A stretch of DNA of 64,000 nucleotides from the NCBI RefSeq assembly GCF_016901135.1, contig NZ_JAFEVL010000030.1, forward strand, positions 310,001 through 374,000. The letters run 5' to 3'. The notes under the pieces are model-generated. The model did no database searches. It saw only the letters and a program-made list of their open reading frames with translations, and was not told the DNA's origin. The DNA is from Martinezella lusitana (GTDB lineage Bacteria > Pseudomonadota > Alphaproteobacteria > Rhizobiales > Rhizobiaceae). Positions 1-8,308 of this stretch are shown here, piece after piece. The stretch's first letter is position 1; every line of letters starts with the position of its first letter. The translations under genes were made by a program, and so were the position numbers.

Positions 1-215
1 CAGCCACCAGCAGCGTCATGGGGGCGATCGTGGCCGAATGGATCGGGTCTAGCTTCGGGCTCGGCGCGCTCATCATCGAGGCGACCTATAATTTCCGCTC
101 GCCGCTTCTCTACGCGACGGTGGTGGTTGCCGCTCTGCTCGCGGTGATCCTCTTTTTCATCGTGTCGATCGTCGAGGCAAAGATGGTCCGCTGGAAACCT
201 ACCGGCCAACACTGA
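1..215 (+). CDS. ABC transporter permease, C-terminal fragment
   Basis: The window opens inside this gene; the frame is open from base 3 and stops at 213-215. The visible ~70 residues hold the end of a binding-protein-dependent permease of the SsuC/TauC type: a GAIVAEW stretch typical of the last cytoplasmic loop, then one hydrophobic helix (about LLYATVVVAALLAVILFFIV) and a short charged tail. It would be the inner-membrane channel of an importer whose other subunits lie upstream of the window. The next gene starts 30 nt downstream on the same strand, so it is probably the last transporter gene of the operon that continues into the catabolic genes. The substrate cannot be read from this piece. 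Confidence 0.75.
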   Translation, partial: ATSSVMGAIVAEWIGSSFGLGALIIEATYNFRSPLLYATVVVAALLAVILFFIVSIVEAKMVRWKPTGQH

Positions 216-245
216 GCGTTCAAAAACAACATCAAGGAAACACCA

Positions 246-1604
246 ATGACACAGGTTATTCATCAGCCTGCACGGGATATCTCTGTCGTCGATCGCTCCG
301 ATGTGGTGGTGGTTGGCGGCGGCCCGGCCGGGATCGCCGCAGCCGTATCAGCCGCAAGGAACGGCGCCAGCGTCACGCTTCTCGAACGCTATCCCTATGT
401 CGGCGGACTTGCCGCCGGCGGCATGGTGCTGGTGCTCGACGATATGATCAACGAGCTCGAAATCACCGTGCGCGGCATCTGCATGGAAATGATCGAGCGG
501 ATGAAGGTCTGGGGCCTTTGCGTCACGCCGACCGATCGCGACCGCCTGATCGAGTTCAGGGAGACGCCGGAGGCCTGGCAGCGCTGGGCACGCTGGGGTC
601 TCTTCGACTTCCACACCCAGGCGATGCCGCACCCGATCTGCTTTTCGGCTGCATTCGATCCCGACGCGTTCAAGCGCGCCGCCTACGACATGATCGGCGA
701 ATCCCGCGTCAAGCTCAGAACCCATAGCTGGTTCTCCTCGGCAATCGTCGAGGATGGAGCGATCAAGGGCGTGATCTGCCAGACGAAGGAGGGCATGCAG
801 GCCATTCTCGGCGACGTCGTCATCGACACGACAGGCGATCTGGATGTGGCCGCCAGCGCCGGCGCTGCGCATATCGAATCCAATTTCATCCTGACGACGG
901 TTTCGCGCTGGGGCGGCGTCGACACCGAAGCAGCGGAGCGTTTCGAACGGCAGGAACCCGAAGCCTTCAAGGTGCTCGATCACGAGGCAAAGCGGCTGAT
1001 CGGCGGTTGCTGGTCCTTCTGGTGGCTGAAAACCCCGCTGCCGGGCATCGTCTGGCTGAACTGCCCGCATATGCCGACGCTGAGCGGGCTGAAAGTCGAG
1101 GATCTGACCAAGGCCGAGATCGAAGGCCGCTCGCGCATTGCAAAATTGCTCGAATTTGCCCGCCAGAAGATGCCGGGCTTCGAGAATGCCTATGTCGTCG
1201 ATTTCGCACCGCAGACCGGCGTGCGCCAGACGCGACAGCTGGAAGGCGCTTACGTCGTCACCAAGGACGACGTCATGTCGCGCCGTCACTTCGCCGATAC
1301 GGTCTGCCGCGGCCGCGACTACTACACGCCCTACCGGGCGATGCTGCCGAAGGAGATCGATCAGCTGATCGTCGCCGGCCGGCATTATTCGGCAACACCG
1401 CAAGCACAGAAGGCCAGCCGCGAAATCCCGCCCTGCATGGCGATGGGCGAGGCGGCGGGCGTCGCGGCAACGATTGCCCTCAATGCCGGAACAACCGTCC
1501 GCAAGGCCGATGTCAGTGCAATACAGAAGCAGATGCGGGCTCAGGGAGCCGATCCCGGCGACATCCCCTCGGAGAACGCAACATATTTGGAGGCTGCAGA
1601 ATGA
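246..1604 (+). CDS. FAD-dependent oxidoreductase (FAD_oxidored family)
   Basis: A 452-residue soluble flavoprotein. The N-terminal dinucleotide-binding motif is GGGPAG at residues 24-29, preceded by a hydrophobic strand and followed by an acidic strand end (LLER), the usual FAD-binding Rossmann start. TTGDLD in the middle and PPCMAMGEAAG near the C-terminus match the second FAD contact of the fumarate-reductase-like and FAD_oxidored (PF12831) families. The start is supported by AAGGAA about 7 nt upstream of the ATG. It overlaps the next gene by ATGA, so the two are translationally coupled. Its place between an importer and CoA-transferase/hydratase genes suggests an early oxidation of the imported compound. 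The substrate is unknown. Confidence 0.8.
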   Translation: MTQVIHQPARDISVVDRSDVVVVGGGPAGIAAAVSAARNGASVTLLERYPYVGGLAAGGMVLVLDDMINELEITVRGICMEMIERMKVWGLCVTPTDRDRLIEFRETPEAWQRWARWGLFDFHTQAMPHPICFSAAFDPDAFKRAAYDMIGESRVKLRTHSWFSSAIVEDGAIKGVICQTKEGMQAILGDVVIDTTGDLDVAASAGAAHIESNFILTTVSRWGGVDTEAAERFERQEPEAFKVLDHEAKRLIGGCWSFWWLKTPLPGIVWLNCPHMPTLSGLKVEDLTKAEIEGRSRIAKLLEFARQKMPGFENAYVVDFAPQTGVRQTRQLEGAYVVTKDDVMSRRHFADTVCRGRDYYTPYRAMLPKEIDQLIVAGRHYSATPQAQKASREIPPCMAMGEAAGVAATIALNAGTTVRKADVSAIQKQMRAQGADPGDIPSENATYLEAAE

Positions 1605-2758
1605 CGACTTTGCCACTCGACGGAATTCGCGTGATCGATTTCACGCAGGTGATGCTTGGCCCATCCTGCACGCAGGTCCTGGCGGACTATGGCGCCGAGG
1701 TCATCAAGATCGAGAAGGTCAAGATCGGCGATCTCTCCCGCTGGTCGCTCGGCTCCGATCCGGACGGTCTCAACAATCCCGTCTTCTGCTCGCTGAACCG
1801 CAACAAGAAGAGCCTGGCGCTGGACCTGAAAGATCCGGCGGCACAAAAGTCCGTGCTGACGCTGATCGAGACGGCCGATGTCGTCGTCAACAATTTCCGG
1901 CCCGGGGTCATGGAGCGCATGGGCTTCGGCTATGAAGACCTGAAAAAGATCAACTCGCGCCTGATCTACGCCGTCGGCACCGGCTTCGGCCTGAGCGGCC
2001 CCTATCAGCACAAGGGCGGCCAGGACGTGCTGGCGCAGGCCGTCTCCGGCGTCATGCGCCGCAAGTCCGACAGCAGCCATCCGACATCAATCTATGCCAC
2101 GCCGCTCGCCGACTATTCGGCCGGCATGCATCTCGTCCAGGGGATCCTGCTCGCCCTTCTGCAGCGTGACAAGACCGGCGAAGGCCAACAGGTTGCCGTC
2201 AGCCTCTACAATTCCATGATCGCCATGCAGATGCAGGAAGGCACGACGCATCTGATGCGACAGAAGGATCTGAACTGGGGCGCCTTCCCGCTGACGGGCG
2301 TCTTTGAGACCACCGACGGCGCCATCGTCATGGTCGGCGCCTTCAAGCCAAACCCGCTGCGTGACATCTGCGAAGCACTGGAGATCGAGGACCTTTCGCA
2401 ATACCCGCACTACAAGGATTTCGACGCACAGATGGCGCGGCGGCCGGAATTGCAGGCGATCTTCCGCGACAATTTCGCCAAAAACAGCACGGCACACTGG
2501 ATCGCGCGGCTGGAAGGCGTCGATATCCTCTGCGCGCCCGTGCGCTCGCTGCCGGAAGCGCTGAAGGACGAACAGACGATCATCAACAAGATGATCCTCG
2601 AAGCCGGCGAGACGCCGGCCGGCCCGATCCGCCTCATCGGCTCGCCGATCGATATGTCTTCAGCGCAAGTGACCGTGCGGATCGCACCGCCGCGACTTGG
2701 CCAGCACAATGACGAGATACTGGCGTCGCTTTCCGAGCTCCAGGGAGACGCGGCATGA
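1601..2758 (+). CDS. CaiB/BaiF family (class III) CoA transferase
   Basis: Predicted 385-residue class III CoA transferase, which moves CoA between carboxylic acids through an aspartyl-CoA thioester. The N-terminal LPLDGIRVIDFTQVMLGP opening is diagnostic, followed by the DYGAEVIKIEK strand. The catalytic aspartate is probably Asp171 in PLADYSAGMH. I chose the ATG at 1601 because homology begins there and it overlaps the previous stop as ATGA; the frame is also open far upstream, but only as an out-of-frame reading of the oxidoreductase. It also overlaps the next gene by ATGA. In context it would activate a carboxylate for the following enoyl-CoA hydratase. Confidence 0.9.
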   Translation: MTTLPLDGIRVIDFTQVMLGPSCTQVLADYGAEVIKIEKVKIGDLSRWSLGSDPDGLNNPVFCSLNRNKKSLALDLKDPAAQKSVLTLIETADVVVNNFRPGVMERMGFGYEDLKKINSRLIYAVGTGFGLSGPYQHKGGQDVLAQAVSGVMRRKSDSSHPTSIYATPLADYSAGMHLVQGILLALLQRDKTGEGQQVAVSLYNSMIAMQMQEGTTHLMRQKDLNWGAFPLTGVFETTDGAIVMVGAFKPNPLRDICEALEIEDLSQYPHYKDFDAQMARRPELQAIFRDNFAKNSTAHWIARLEGVDILCAPVRSLPEALKDEQTIINKMILEAGETPAGPIRLIGSPIDMSSAQVTVRIAPPRLGQHNDEILASLSELQGDAA

Positions 2759-3531
2759 GCGTCGCCTTTTCAGTCGAGGATCGGGTCGCCCGCGTGACGC
2801 TTGACCGGCCCGACCGGATGAACGCCGTCGACGCCGAGACCGAGGCGGAGCTTGAGGCGATCTGGTCGGAGATCGAGCAGCGCGACGACATCAGCTGCGT
2901 TGTCGTGACCGGCGCCGGCGAGAAGGCCTTCTGTGCCGGCGCTGACCTCAAGGGCGGCAGCGGCAGTTCCGGGGTCGACTATTGGGCCGTCGGACGCGAA
3001 AACGGGTTTGGCGGCCTCGCCTTCCGTCGTTCGCTGGACGTGCCCGTCATTGCCCGCGTCAACGGCTATGCGCTCGGCGGCGGCTTCGAGATGGTGCTCG
3101 GCTGCGATATCGTCGTCGCGGTGGAAACGGCCCGCTTCGGCCTGCCGGAGGCGCGCGTCGGCCGTATGCCGCTCGATGGCGGCATGATCCTGCTGCAGCG
3201 CAAGATCGCCTTCAACCGCGCCATGGCCGTCATGCTGACCGGACGGCAATTCACGGCCGACGAGATGGCGGGCTATGGCATCGTCAACGAGGTCGTGCCG
3301 GCCACGGAGCTTGACGCCGCCGTCGATCGCTGGGTCTCGGATATCGTCGCCTGTGCGCCGCTGTCGCTGCGTGCGATCAAGCAAACGGTGAACCGCACCG
3401 CACATTTGAGCCCGGTGGAAGCGCAAGCCCTGAGGACGCCGGCCCTGATCAAGGCGCTGAGGAGCGAGGATGCCATGGAGGGTGTCGCTGCCTTCAAGGA
3501 GAAGCGCGCCCCGATTTGGCGCGGCAGGTAG
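2755..3531 (+). CDS. Enoyl-CoA hydratase/isomerase family protein
   Basis: A 258-residue crotonase-fold enzyme. The oxyanion-hole segments AFCAGADL (59-66) and NGYALGGGFEM (103-113) are intact. Both acid/base glutamates of true hydratases are present: Glu112 in GGGFEM and Glu132 in FGLPEARVG. Hydratase activity is therefore plausible, rather than a variant crotonase function. It is the last gene of an ATGA-coupled trio with the oxidoreductase and the CoA transferase, so its substrate is presumably the CoA thioester made by the latter. Other crotonase reactions (isomerase, hydrolase, dehalogenase) cannot be excluded from sequence. Confidence 0.9.
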   Translation: MSVAFSVEDRVARVTLDRPDRMNAVDAETEAELEAIWSEIEQRDDISCVVVTGAGEKAFCAGADLKGGSGSSGVDYWAVGRENGFGGLAFRRSLDVPVIARVNGYALGGGFEMVLGCDIVVAVETARFGLPEARVGRMPLDGGMILLQRKIAFNRAMAVMLTGRQFTADEMAGYGIVNEVVPATELDAAVDRWVSDIVACAPLSLRAIKQTVNRTAHLSPVEAQALRTPALIKALRSEDAMEGVAAFKEKRAPIWRGR

Positions 3532-3566
3532 GCATGCTATAGCTTCGAGATTGCCGAGGGCTTTTC

Positions 3567-4490
3567 ATGCATGCCAGCATCCTGAAGTATTTCGCCGAGG
3601 TCGCGCGCTCCGGATCGATCCGCAAGGCATCCGACGAGCTGCATGTCGCAACCTCCGCCGTCAGCCGCCAGATCAAGAAATTGGAGGATGAGCTCGGCAC
3701 CCCGTTATTCGAGCGCTTCTCCGATGGTTTGCGATTGACATCGGCGGGAGAGATCGTGCTGCGACACGCCAAGGAGACGTTGCACGAATATGAAATCATG
3801 AAATCCAATCTCGGCGATCTCCACGGCAAGAGCACCGGCCGCGTCCACATCGCCGCGCTCGACAGCCTCGCCATTCAGTTCCTGCCGGAATTCGTCTCAA
3901 GCTTCCACAAGAAGCATCCGGCGGTGGATTTTCGGATCCGCACTGACAATTACAACAATATTTTCCGCTTCCTCGCCGAGGGAGACGTCGATATCGGCGT
4001 GACCTTCGATCTCGCCCGTCCGCATGACATGAAGCTCATCCATGGCGTGCAAATGCCGTTGATGGTGATCGTTTCCAGAAGCCATCCGCTCGCGCGGCAA
4101 AAGTCAGTGACCTTGCAGGAATGCGCCCAGTTCAACATGCTGCTGCAGCTCGACAACGAAGTCATGAGCTCGATGATCGCGGTGGAGCTTGGCGCACTCA
4201 ACCGCGTTGGCCGCACGCTGGTCGCCACAAACAATCAGATGATGCTCAAGCCCTTGATTCTCTCCGGCGAAGGGGTCGCCTTCTTCACGCCGCTCGGCCT
4301 GCTGCGCGAGCTGGAAGCGGGAGAAGCCGTCGCGATCCCGATCGCCGGCTCGAAACTGCACAATCTCGAGGTCGGCATTGTCGTGTCGCGCAGGCGCCAG
4401 CTCACCCACGCGACCGAGGTCGTCGCCAAGGCGATGGGCGAGGAGCTGGCGAAATTCGGCGAAAAGATCAATGCCGTGGTCGGAAGATAA
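3567..4490 (+). CDS. LysR-family transcriptional regulator
   Basis: A 307-residue LysR regulator. The N-terminal winged helix-turn-helix occupies roughly residues 1-60 (ASDELHVATSAVSRQIKKLE is the recognition region), followed by a type 2 periplasmic-binding-like effector domain. It lies 35 nt after the enoyl-CoA hydratase and 6 nt before the amidohydrolase on the same strand. It is therefore embedded in the catabolic operon rather than divergent from it, which is less usual for LysR genes. The likely effector is the imported compound or a pathway intermediate. Confidence 0.93.
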   Translation: MHASILKYFAEVARSGSIRKASDELHVATSAVSRQIKKLEDELGTPLFERFSDGLRLTSAGEIVLRHAKETLHEYEIMKSNLGDLHGKSTGRVHIAALDSLAIQFLPEFVSSFHKKHPAVDFRIRTDNYNNIFRFLAEGDVDIGVTFDLARPHDMKLIHGVQMPLMVIVSRSHPLARQKSVTLQECAQFNMLLQLDNEVMSSMIAVELGALNRVGRTLVATNNQMMLKPLILSGEGVAFFTPLGLLRELEAGEAVAIPIAGSKLHNLEVGIVVSRRRQLTHATEVVAKAMGEELAKFGEKINAVVGR

Positions 4491-4496
4491 AGGAAA

Positions 4497-5897
4497 GTGG
4501 TGATATCGGTGCGATTGCTGCTCAATCCCGGCCATGCGCCGGCGCGAAGGATCGAGAGCGAGGCGGAGCTGCCGCCGGTGCTGAAATCCGCCCTCGTCGG
4601 ATCAGGCGATCTGGTGCTGCCCTCGCCGGTCAACGCACATGATCACGGCTACGGTATCCGCACGCTGGATTTCGACGCCCTCGACGATGCTTTGGAAGTA
4701 TGGATACCGGGTCTGAGACTGCGTCCGCGCACGGACCCTTATCTGGAGGCCCTCGTCGCCTTCGGCCGGCTTGCCAGAACCGGAGTCGGCGCCACCATGC
4801 ATTGCCATAATTCTTTGAATGTCGACCGTCTGGTCGACGAAGCAAAAGATGTCATGCGGGCCGCCGGCGATATCGGCATTCGGCTTGCGCTGTCCTGCCC
4901 GCTGCTCGACCACGATGCCTGGGCCTATGACGGAGGGCCGCAACGGCTCAAATCCTTCCTGTCGGCAAGCGATTGGCAGGCGTTGGAGCCGACCATTCCG
5001 GCCTATGCGCCGATCCGCACGCAACTTGCAGCGGTCGAGGCAGTTGCGGCAGCAAACTCCAGCTCGCTGGTCGACGTGCAGTATGGACCCATCGGGCCGC
5101 AATGGTGCTCAAACGCGCTGCTGGAGTCGATTGCGGAGGCGTCCGCCGTCCATAACAGGCGCATCCACATGCATCTGCTGGAAAGTCCGCGCCAACGCAT
5201 CTGGCTCGACCGACGCTTTCCCGAAGGCGTGGTCAACTACCTCGACGGGATCGGCTTCCTGTCGACGCGCCTGGCAGTCGCGCATGGCGTCCAACTACGC
5301 CCCGACGAATATACGTTGTTGGCCGAGCGCGGCGTCCAGCTTGTCAGCAACCCCGCAGCCAACCTGCGCCTGCGCTCTGGGGTGGCGCCGGTCGCTGCGA
5401 TCGCCGAAAGCGGCGGCCCTGCCTTCGCCATCGGTCTCGACGGCACCGGGTTTGACGACGATCAGGACCTTTGGCGGGAGATGCGGCTCCTCCATCTCCT
5501 GCATGGAGGCCGCGGACTGACCCGCCGGTTGACGGCCGGACAGCTATTCGACGCCGCCATCCAGACCGGAGCGCAGGTCATCAATGCAAAAGACGCCGAT
5601 GACTTTACCGTCGTCGACTATCAGGCCCTGATCGCTGACGCCCTGTTCGATGATGTCGACGAGGCGGAAGTCCTGCTGACGCGTATGAGCGCCAGATATG
5701 CCAAGGGACTGATCGTTTCGGGACGTGAGGTGATGCGCGACGGGCAATTGACCGGCGTCGATTTCGATGCCGCCCTGCAGGAATTGAAAGCACAGGCGAA
5801 GACCGATCTACCAAGGCTCAAGCAGCAACGCCCTCTCGTTCGCGCCTTATCCGAAGCGACGAGAGCCTATTACGCAGCCTGGCCCGGTATCTCCTGA
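4497..5897 (+). CDS. Metal-dependent amidohydrolase (cytosine deaminase/ATZ-like)
   Basis: A 466-residue amidohydrolase-superfamily protein. Metal ligands are recognisable in order: HDH at 48-50, HMH at 224-226, His263 in AVAHGV, and Asp315 in GLDGTGFDD. This is the mononuclear deaminase or hydrolase pattern of cytosine-deaminase and TrzN/AtzA-like enzymes. The start is GTG with AAAGGAAA just upstream. It is the last plus-strand gene of the cluster and converges on the DHDPS-type gene 18 nt away. Hydrolysis or deamination of a C-N bond in the substrate is the natural inference and would fit a nitrogen-containing compound. The exact substrate is not recognisable. Confidence 0.82.
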   Translation: MVISVRLLLNPGHAPARRIESEAELPPVLKSALVGSGDLVLPSPVNAHDHGYGIRTLDFDALDDALEVWIPGLRLRPRTDPYLEALVAFGRLARTGVGATMHCHNSLNVDRLVDEAKDVMRAAGDIGIRLALSCPLLDHDAWAYDGGPQRLKSFLSASDWQALEPTIPAYAPIRTQLAAVEAVAAANSSSLVDVQYGPIGPQWCSNALLESIAEASAVHNRRIHMHLLESPRQRIWLDRRFPEGVVNYLDGIGFLSTRLAVAHGVQLRPDEYTLLAERGVQLVSNPAANLRLRSGVAPVAAIAESGGPAFAIGLDGTGFDDDQDLWREMRLLHLLHGGRGLTRRLTAGQLFDAAIQTGAQVINAKDADDFTVVDYQALIADALFDDVDEAEVLLTRMSARYAKGLIVSGREVMRDGQLTGVDFDAALQELKAQAKTDLPRLKQQRPLVRALSEATRAYYAAWPGIS

Positions 5898-5915
5898 TAC
5901 CGAGCCATGATGGCG

Positions 5916-6806
5916 TCATGCGTCGATCGATGCTTCAATTCGCAGTGCATCGAGGCTCTCGAGCCTAGCCCTCTCGGTAATCTGCAACTGCGGCGGAAGC
6001 ACCCTGTTCCAAATCGCGTTTCCACTGCGTTTGCCGACGAGATATTTGACCGCGGGAATGAGGGGATGGACGGTAATGGCTTGCCGCAGATTGCGAACGC
6101 GTTCGGAGAGCGACGCATCCTCCTGATCACGCCATAACAGCTGCGACGAGCGAGGGTCGATATTGACTGTCGCTGAGATGCAGCCGGCATAGCCATCGCG
6201 ATCGGCATCGGCAAGCGCCGCCTCGCTGCTTGGGAAGACGGCGAAATCGCTGATCTTTGCAAGCTTGCGCGCATAGGCGAGATTGCCGGAGCTATCCTTT
6301 GCGCCATGGATCCGCTCCGGAAAGGTCTGTGCGAGCCGCGCCGAAAGCGCCGGCGAGAATTCGATGCCGGTCAATTGCGGGAAATTATAGAGATAGATCG
6401 CGATCGGCGTCTCGGCGGTCATCCTCACGAGTTCGGCAAACCAGGCGAACAGCCCATCCTCGTCCACGGGCTTATAATAATAGGGCGGCAGGACGAGAGC
6501 GGCGGCAAAGCCGAGGTCGAAGGCCCGCCTCGTCAGCGCGACCGTGGTTTCCAGATCCGGCGTACCTGTGCCGACCATCATTCTGGCGCCATCCAGCCCG
6601 CGGACCGCGGTCGCCATGAGAGCGCTGCGTTGAGAGGCCGAAAGGGAATTGGCCTCTCCGGTCGTTCCCAGCACGTTCAGAAAATCGCAGCCATTGTCCA
6701 GGCACCAGCGGGCATGCTCGATGAAAGCCTCGCCATCGATATCGCCGTGATGGTCAAAAGGGGTTGGCACGGCGGCAATCACACCGGCGATCCGGGTCAG
6801 CGTCAC
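5916..6806 (-). CDS. Dihydrodipicolinate synthase/N-acetylneuraminate lyase family protein
   Basis: Class I aldolase-type protein of 296 residues with this start. The GTTGE loop is at 47-51, the Schiff-base lysine is probably Lys170 in GAKDSSG, and the proton-relay tyrosine is Tyr140 in LYNFP. I prefer the GTG at 6806 because GAGGAG lies 7 nt upstream; a GTG at 6821 is possible but has no such site. It sits 21 nt downstream of the ferredoxin gene on the same strand. The family includes DapA, sialic-acid lyase, KDG aldolases and hydroxyproline-pathway deaminases, so the name describes the fold. A catabolic retro-aldol or dehydratase role is more likely than lysine biosynthesis here. Confidence 0.85.
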   Translation of the reverse strand: MTLTRIAGVIAAVPTPFDHHGDIDGEAFIEHARWCLDNGCDFLNVLGTTGEANSLSASQRSALMATAVRGLDGARMMVGTGTPDLETTVALTRRAFDLGFAAALVLPPYYYKPVDEDGLFAWFAELVRMTAETPIAIYLYNFPQLTGIEFSPALSARLAQTFPERIHGAKDSSGNLAYARKLAKISDFAVFPSSEAALADADRDGYAGCISATVNIDPRSSQLLWRDQEDASLSERVRNLRQAITVHPLIPAVKYLVGKRSGNAIWNRVLPPQLQITERARLESLDALRIEASIDA

Positions 6807-6827
6807 GAGAAGGCTCCTCACATGGTA

Positions 6828-7169
6828 TCACAAGCGGTTTTCAGAAGGTCCGCGATAGGCCGCGACAAAGGGATGATCCTGGCTGGTCGTTCGGCTCTTG
6901 TCCCAGCCGCCGGGAGCGCCCCAGCCGGTCACTCCGTCGGCAAAGAAATCACGGTTGACATCCCGCAGGAACAGCCGCTCCGCCGGCATTTCCTGATCCC
7001 ACAAAATAGCGTCGACGGGGCAGACGGAAAGACAGAGCCCGCAATTGATGCACTCGTCCGGCTGGATATAAAACATCCGGCCGCCTTCGTAGATGCAGTC
7101 CACCGGACAGGCGACGGTGCAGTCGCCGTCCTTGATGTCGATGCAGGGTTCGGTGATGACATAAGCCAT
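6828..7169 (-). CDS. Ferredoxin, FdxA-like, two clusters
   Basis: A 113-residue ferredoxin of the FdxA (7Fe/8Fe) type. Cysteines at 9, 17, 21 and 25 (GDCTVACPVDC) and at 40, 43, 46 and 50 (ECINCGLCLSVCP) give two cluster sites. The second is a standard 4Fe-4S motif; in the first, seven residues separate the first two cysteines. The C-terminal ~60 residues carry no extra cysteines. An upstream in-frame GTG/ATG extension exists, but homology starts at MAYVITEP. It is cotranscribed with the DHDPS-type gene and may supply electrons to, or accept them from, a redox enzyme of the cluster. The partner is unknown. Confidence 0.88.
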   Translation of the reverse strand: MAYVITEPCIDIKDGDCTVACPVDCIYEGGRMFYIQPDECINCGLCLSVCPVDAILWDQEMPAERLFLRDVNRDFFADGVTGWGAPGGWDKSRTTSQDHPFVAAYRGPSENRL

Positions 7170-7331
7170 TAAGTTCGCCTCGCGGCGCGCCCTGCGGCCG
7201 CCTAGAGCCAAACTATGACAAACAAAGGCGTTCTGAAGAAGCGCTGATTTGCGGCTCTTTCATTGCCGAAACGGCAACGGCAAAAAGGCAAACATGCAGC
7301 ACCGCGCCGGCTGTCATCTACGCAACACTCT

Positions 7332-8228
7332 TTACTTCCGCCGCCGCATATTGACGACGACGACACCAAAGATCGCTAGGGCGCCGCCGATCGCGCCGAT
7401 CGTCGAGGGAGTTTCTCCCAACCAGAGGAAGCCGATGAGCGTTGCTGTCGGCGGCACCCCGTAGAGGAAATTGGATGCCCGTGCAGCGGACAGCCGCTTC
7501 AGGGCGATCGCCCAGGTGACATAGCCGACCGCCGTCGGGAAGATCACGAGATAGGCAACACCCCAGTTCACGTCCGCCGGCGCGGCGGCCAAGGCTCTGA
7601 TGGTGGCGGGCACGGCCGGAAGAAGCGGAATGGAGCCGATGAACAACACCCAGGCGGTCACCGTCAATGCCGGCAGCCGCCCGAGAACGGGCTTTTGCAG
7701 GACGCTCGCAATGGCCGAGCAGAGAGCAGCACCGAGGATCAGCATGGCGTTCGGATCGAAGCTGAACCCGTCGCCTGTTCCAGCCGCGATCAGGGCGACG
7801 CCGCCGAAGGAAACCGCCGTGCCGATCCATCCCCAGAAGCCGAAACGCTCTCCGAGAGCAAACATGGCGATCAATGCCGTGAACACCGGCATGGTGTTGA
7901 TGATGAAGCTCGCAGGCCCCGCCGGAACGGTCTGTTCGCCGGTATTCAGCAGCACCGCATAGGTAGCGATGAAAAGGATTGCGGCAATCGAGATCCGCAG
8001 GAGATCCCCTCTTGTCGGCACCGTCCATCTGAATGCCAGATACCCAAGGGCGATGACACCGGCCGTCACATAACGTGCCGTTGCAAGCTCTATCGGCGTC
8101 AGCGGGCCGAGACAGATGCGGATGACGACGAACGAAGAAGCCCAGAAGACGATCGTGACAACAACGGCCGAAAAGGCCACCAGATCAAACCTGCCCTTTG
8201 CCCCCACGTCGCTCGTCAACATGCTCAT
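7332..8228 (-). CDS. EamA/DMT-family transporter
   Basis: A 298-residue integral membrane protein with about ten hydrophobic segments arranged as two EamA repeats, typical of drug/metabolite exporters such as RhaT- and YdcZ-like permeases. Conserved features include the PIELATARYV segment near the third helix and a GEXPS motif (LGETPSTIGAIGG) near the end. The N-terminus offers two nearby methionines (8228 and 8222). It is divergent from a LysR gene with an 8-bp inverted repeat between them. That is the classic arrangement for a LysR-controlled efflux carrier of an amino acid or a toxic metabolite. Confidence 0.9.
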   Translation of the reverse strand: MSMLTSDVGAKGRFDLVAFSAVVVTIVFWASSFVVIRICLGPLTPIELATARYVTAGVIALGYLAFRWTVPTRGDLLRISIAAILFIATYAVLLNTGEQTVPAGPASFIINTMPVFTALIAMFALGERFGFWGWIGTAVSFGGVALIAAGTGDGFSFDPNAMLILGAALCSAIASVLQKPVLGRLPALTVTAWVLFIGSIPLLPAVPATIRALAAAPADVNWGVAYLVIFPTAVGYVTWAIALKRLSAARASNFLYGVPPTATLIGFLWLGETPSTIGAIGGALAIFGVVVVNMRRRK

Positions 8229-8233
8229 GCTCG

Positions 8234-8257
8234 ACTCCCATCCATTTGCATGGGAGT
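8234..8257. promoter_or_regulatory. Inverted repeat in the EamA-LysR divergent promoter
   Basis: ACTCCCAT, 8-nt spacer, ATGGGAGT: a perfect 8-bp dyad only 6 bp upstream of the EamA start. It lies inside the 80-bp region shared with the divergent LysR gene. The position and size fit a LysR-type regulator site or an RNA hairpin in the leader; I favour the operator. Confidence 0.45.
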
Positions 8258-8308
8258 GGAATAGGCCTCCAATACGTGCTTGAAAAGCACCGCAATCAAT
8301 GATCAGCT

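Noticed and set aside
348..1616. Long minus-strand frame opposite the FAD oxidoreductase
   Set aside because: High-GC antisense shadow; composition is Arg/Asp/His-rich with no family motif, while the plus strand has clear FAD motifs.
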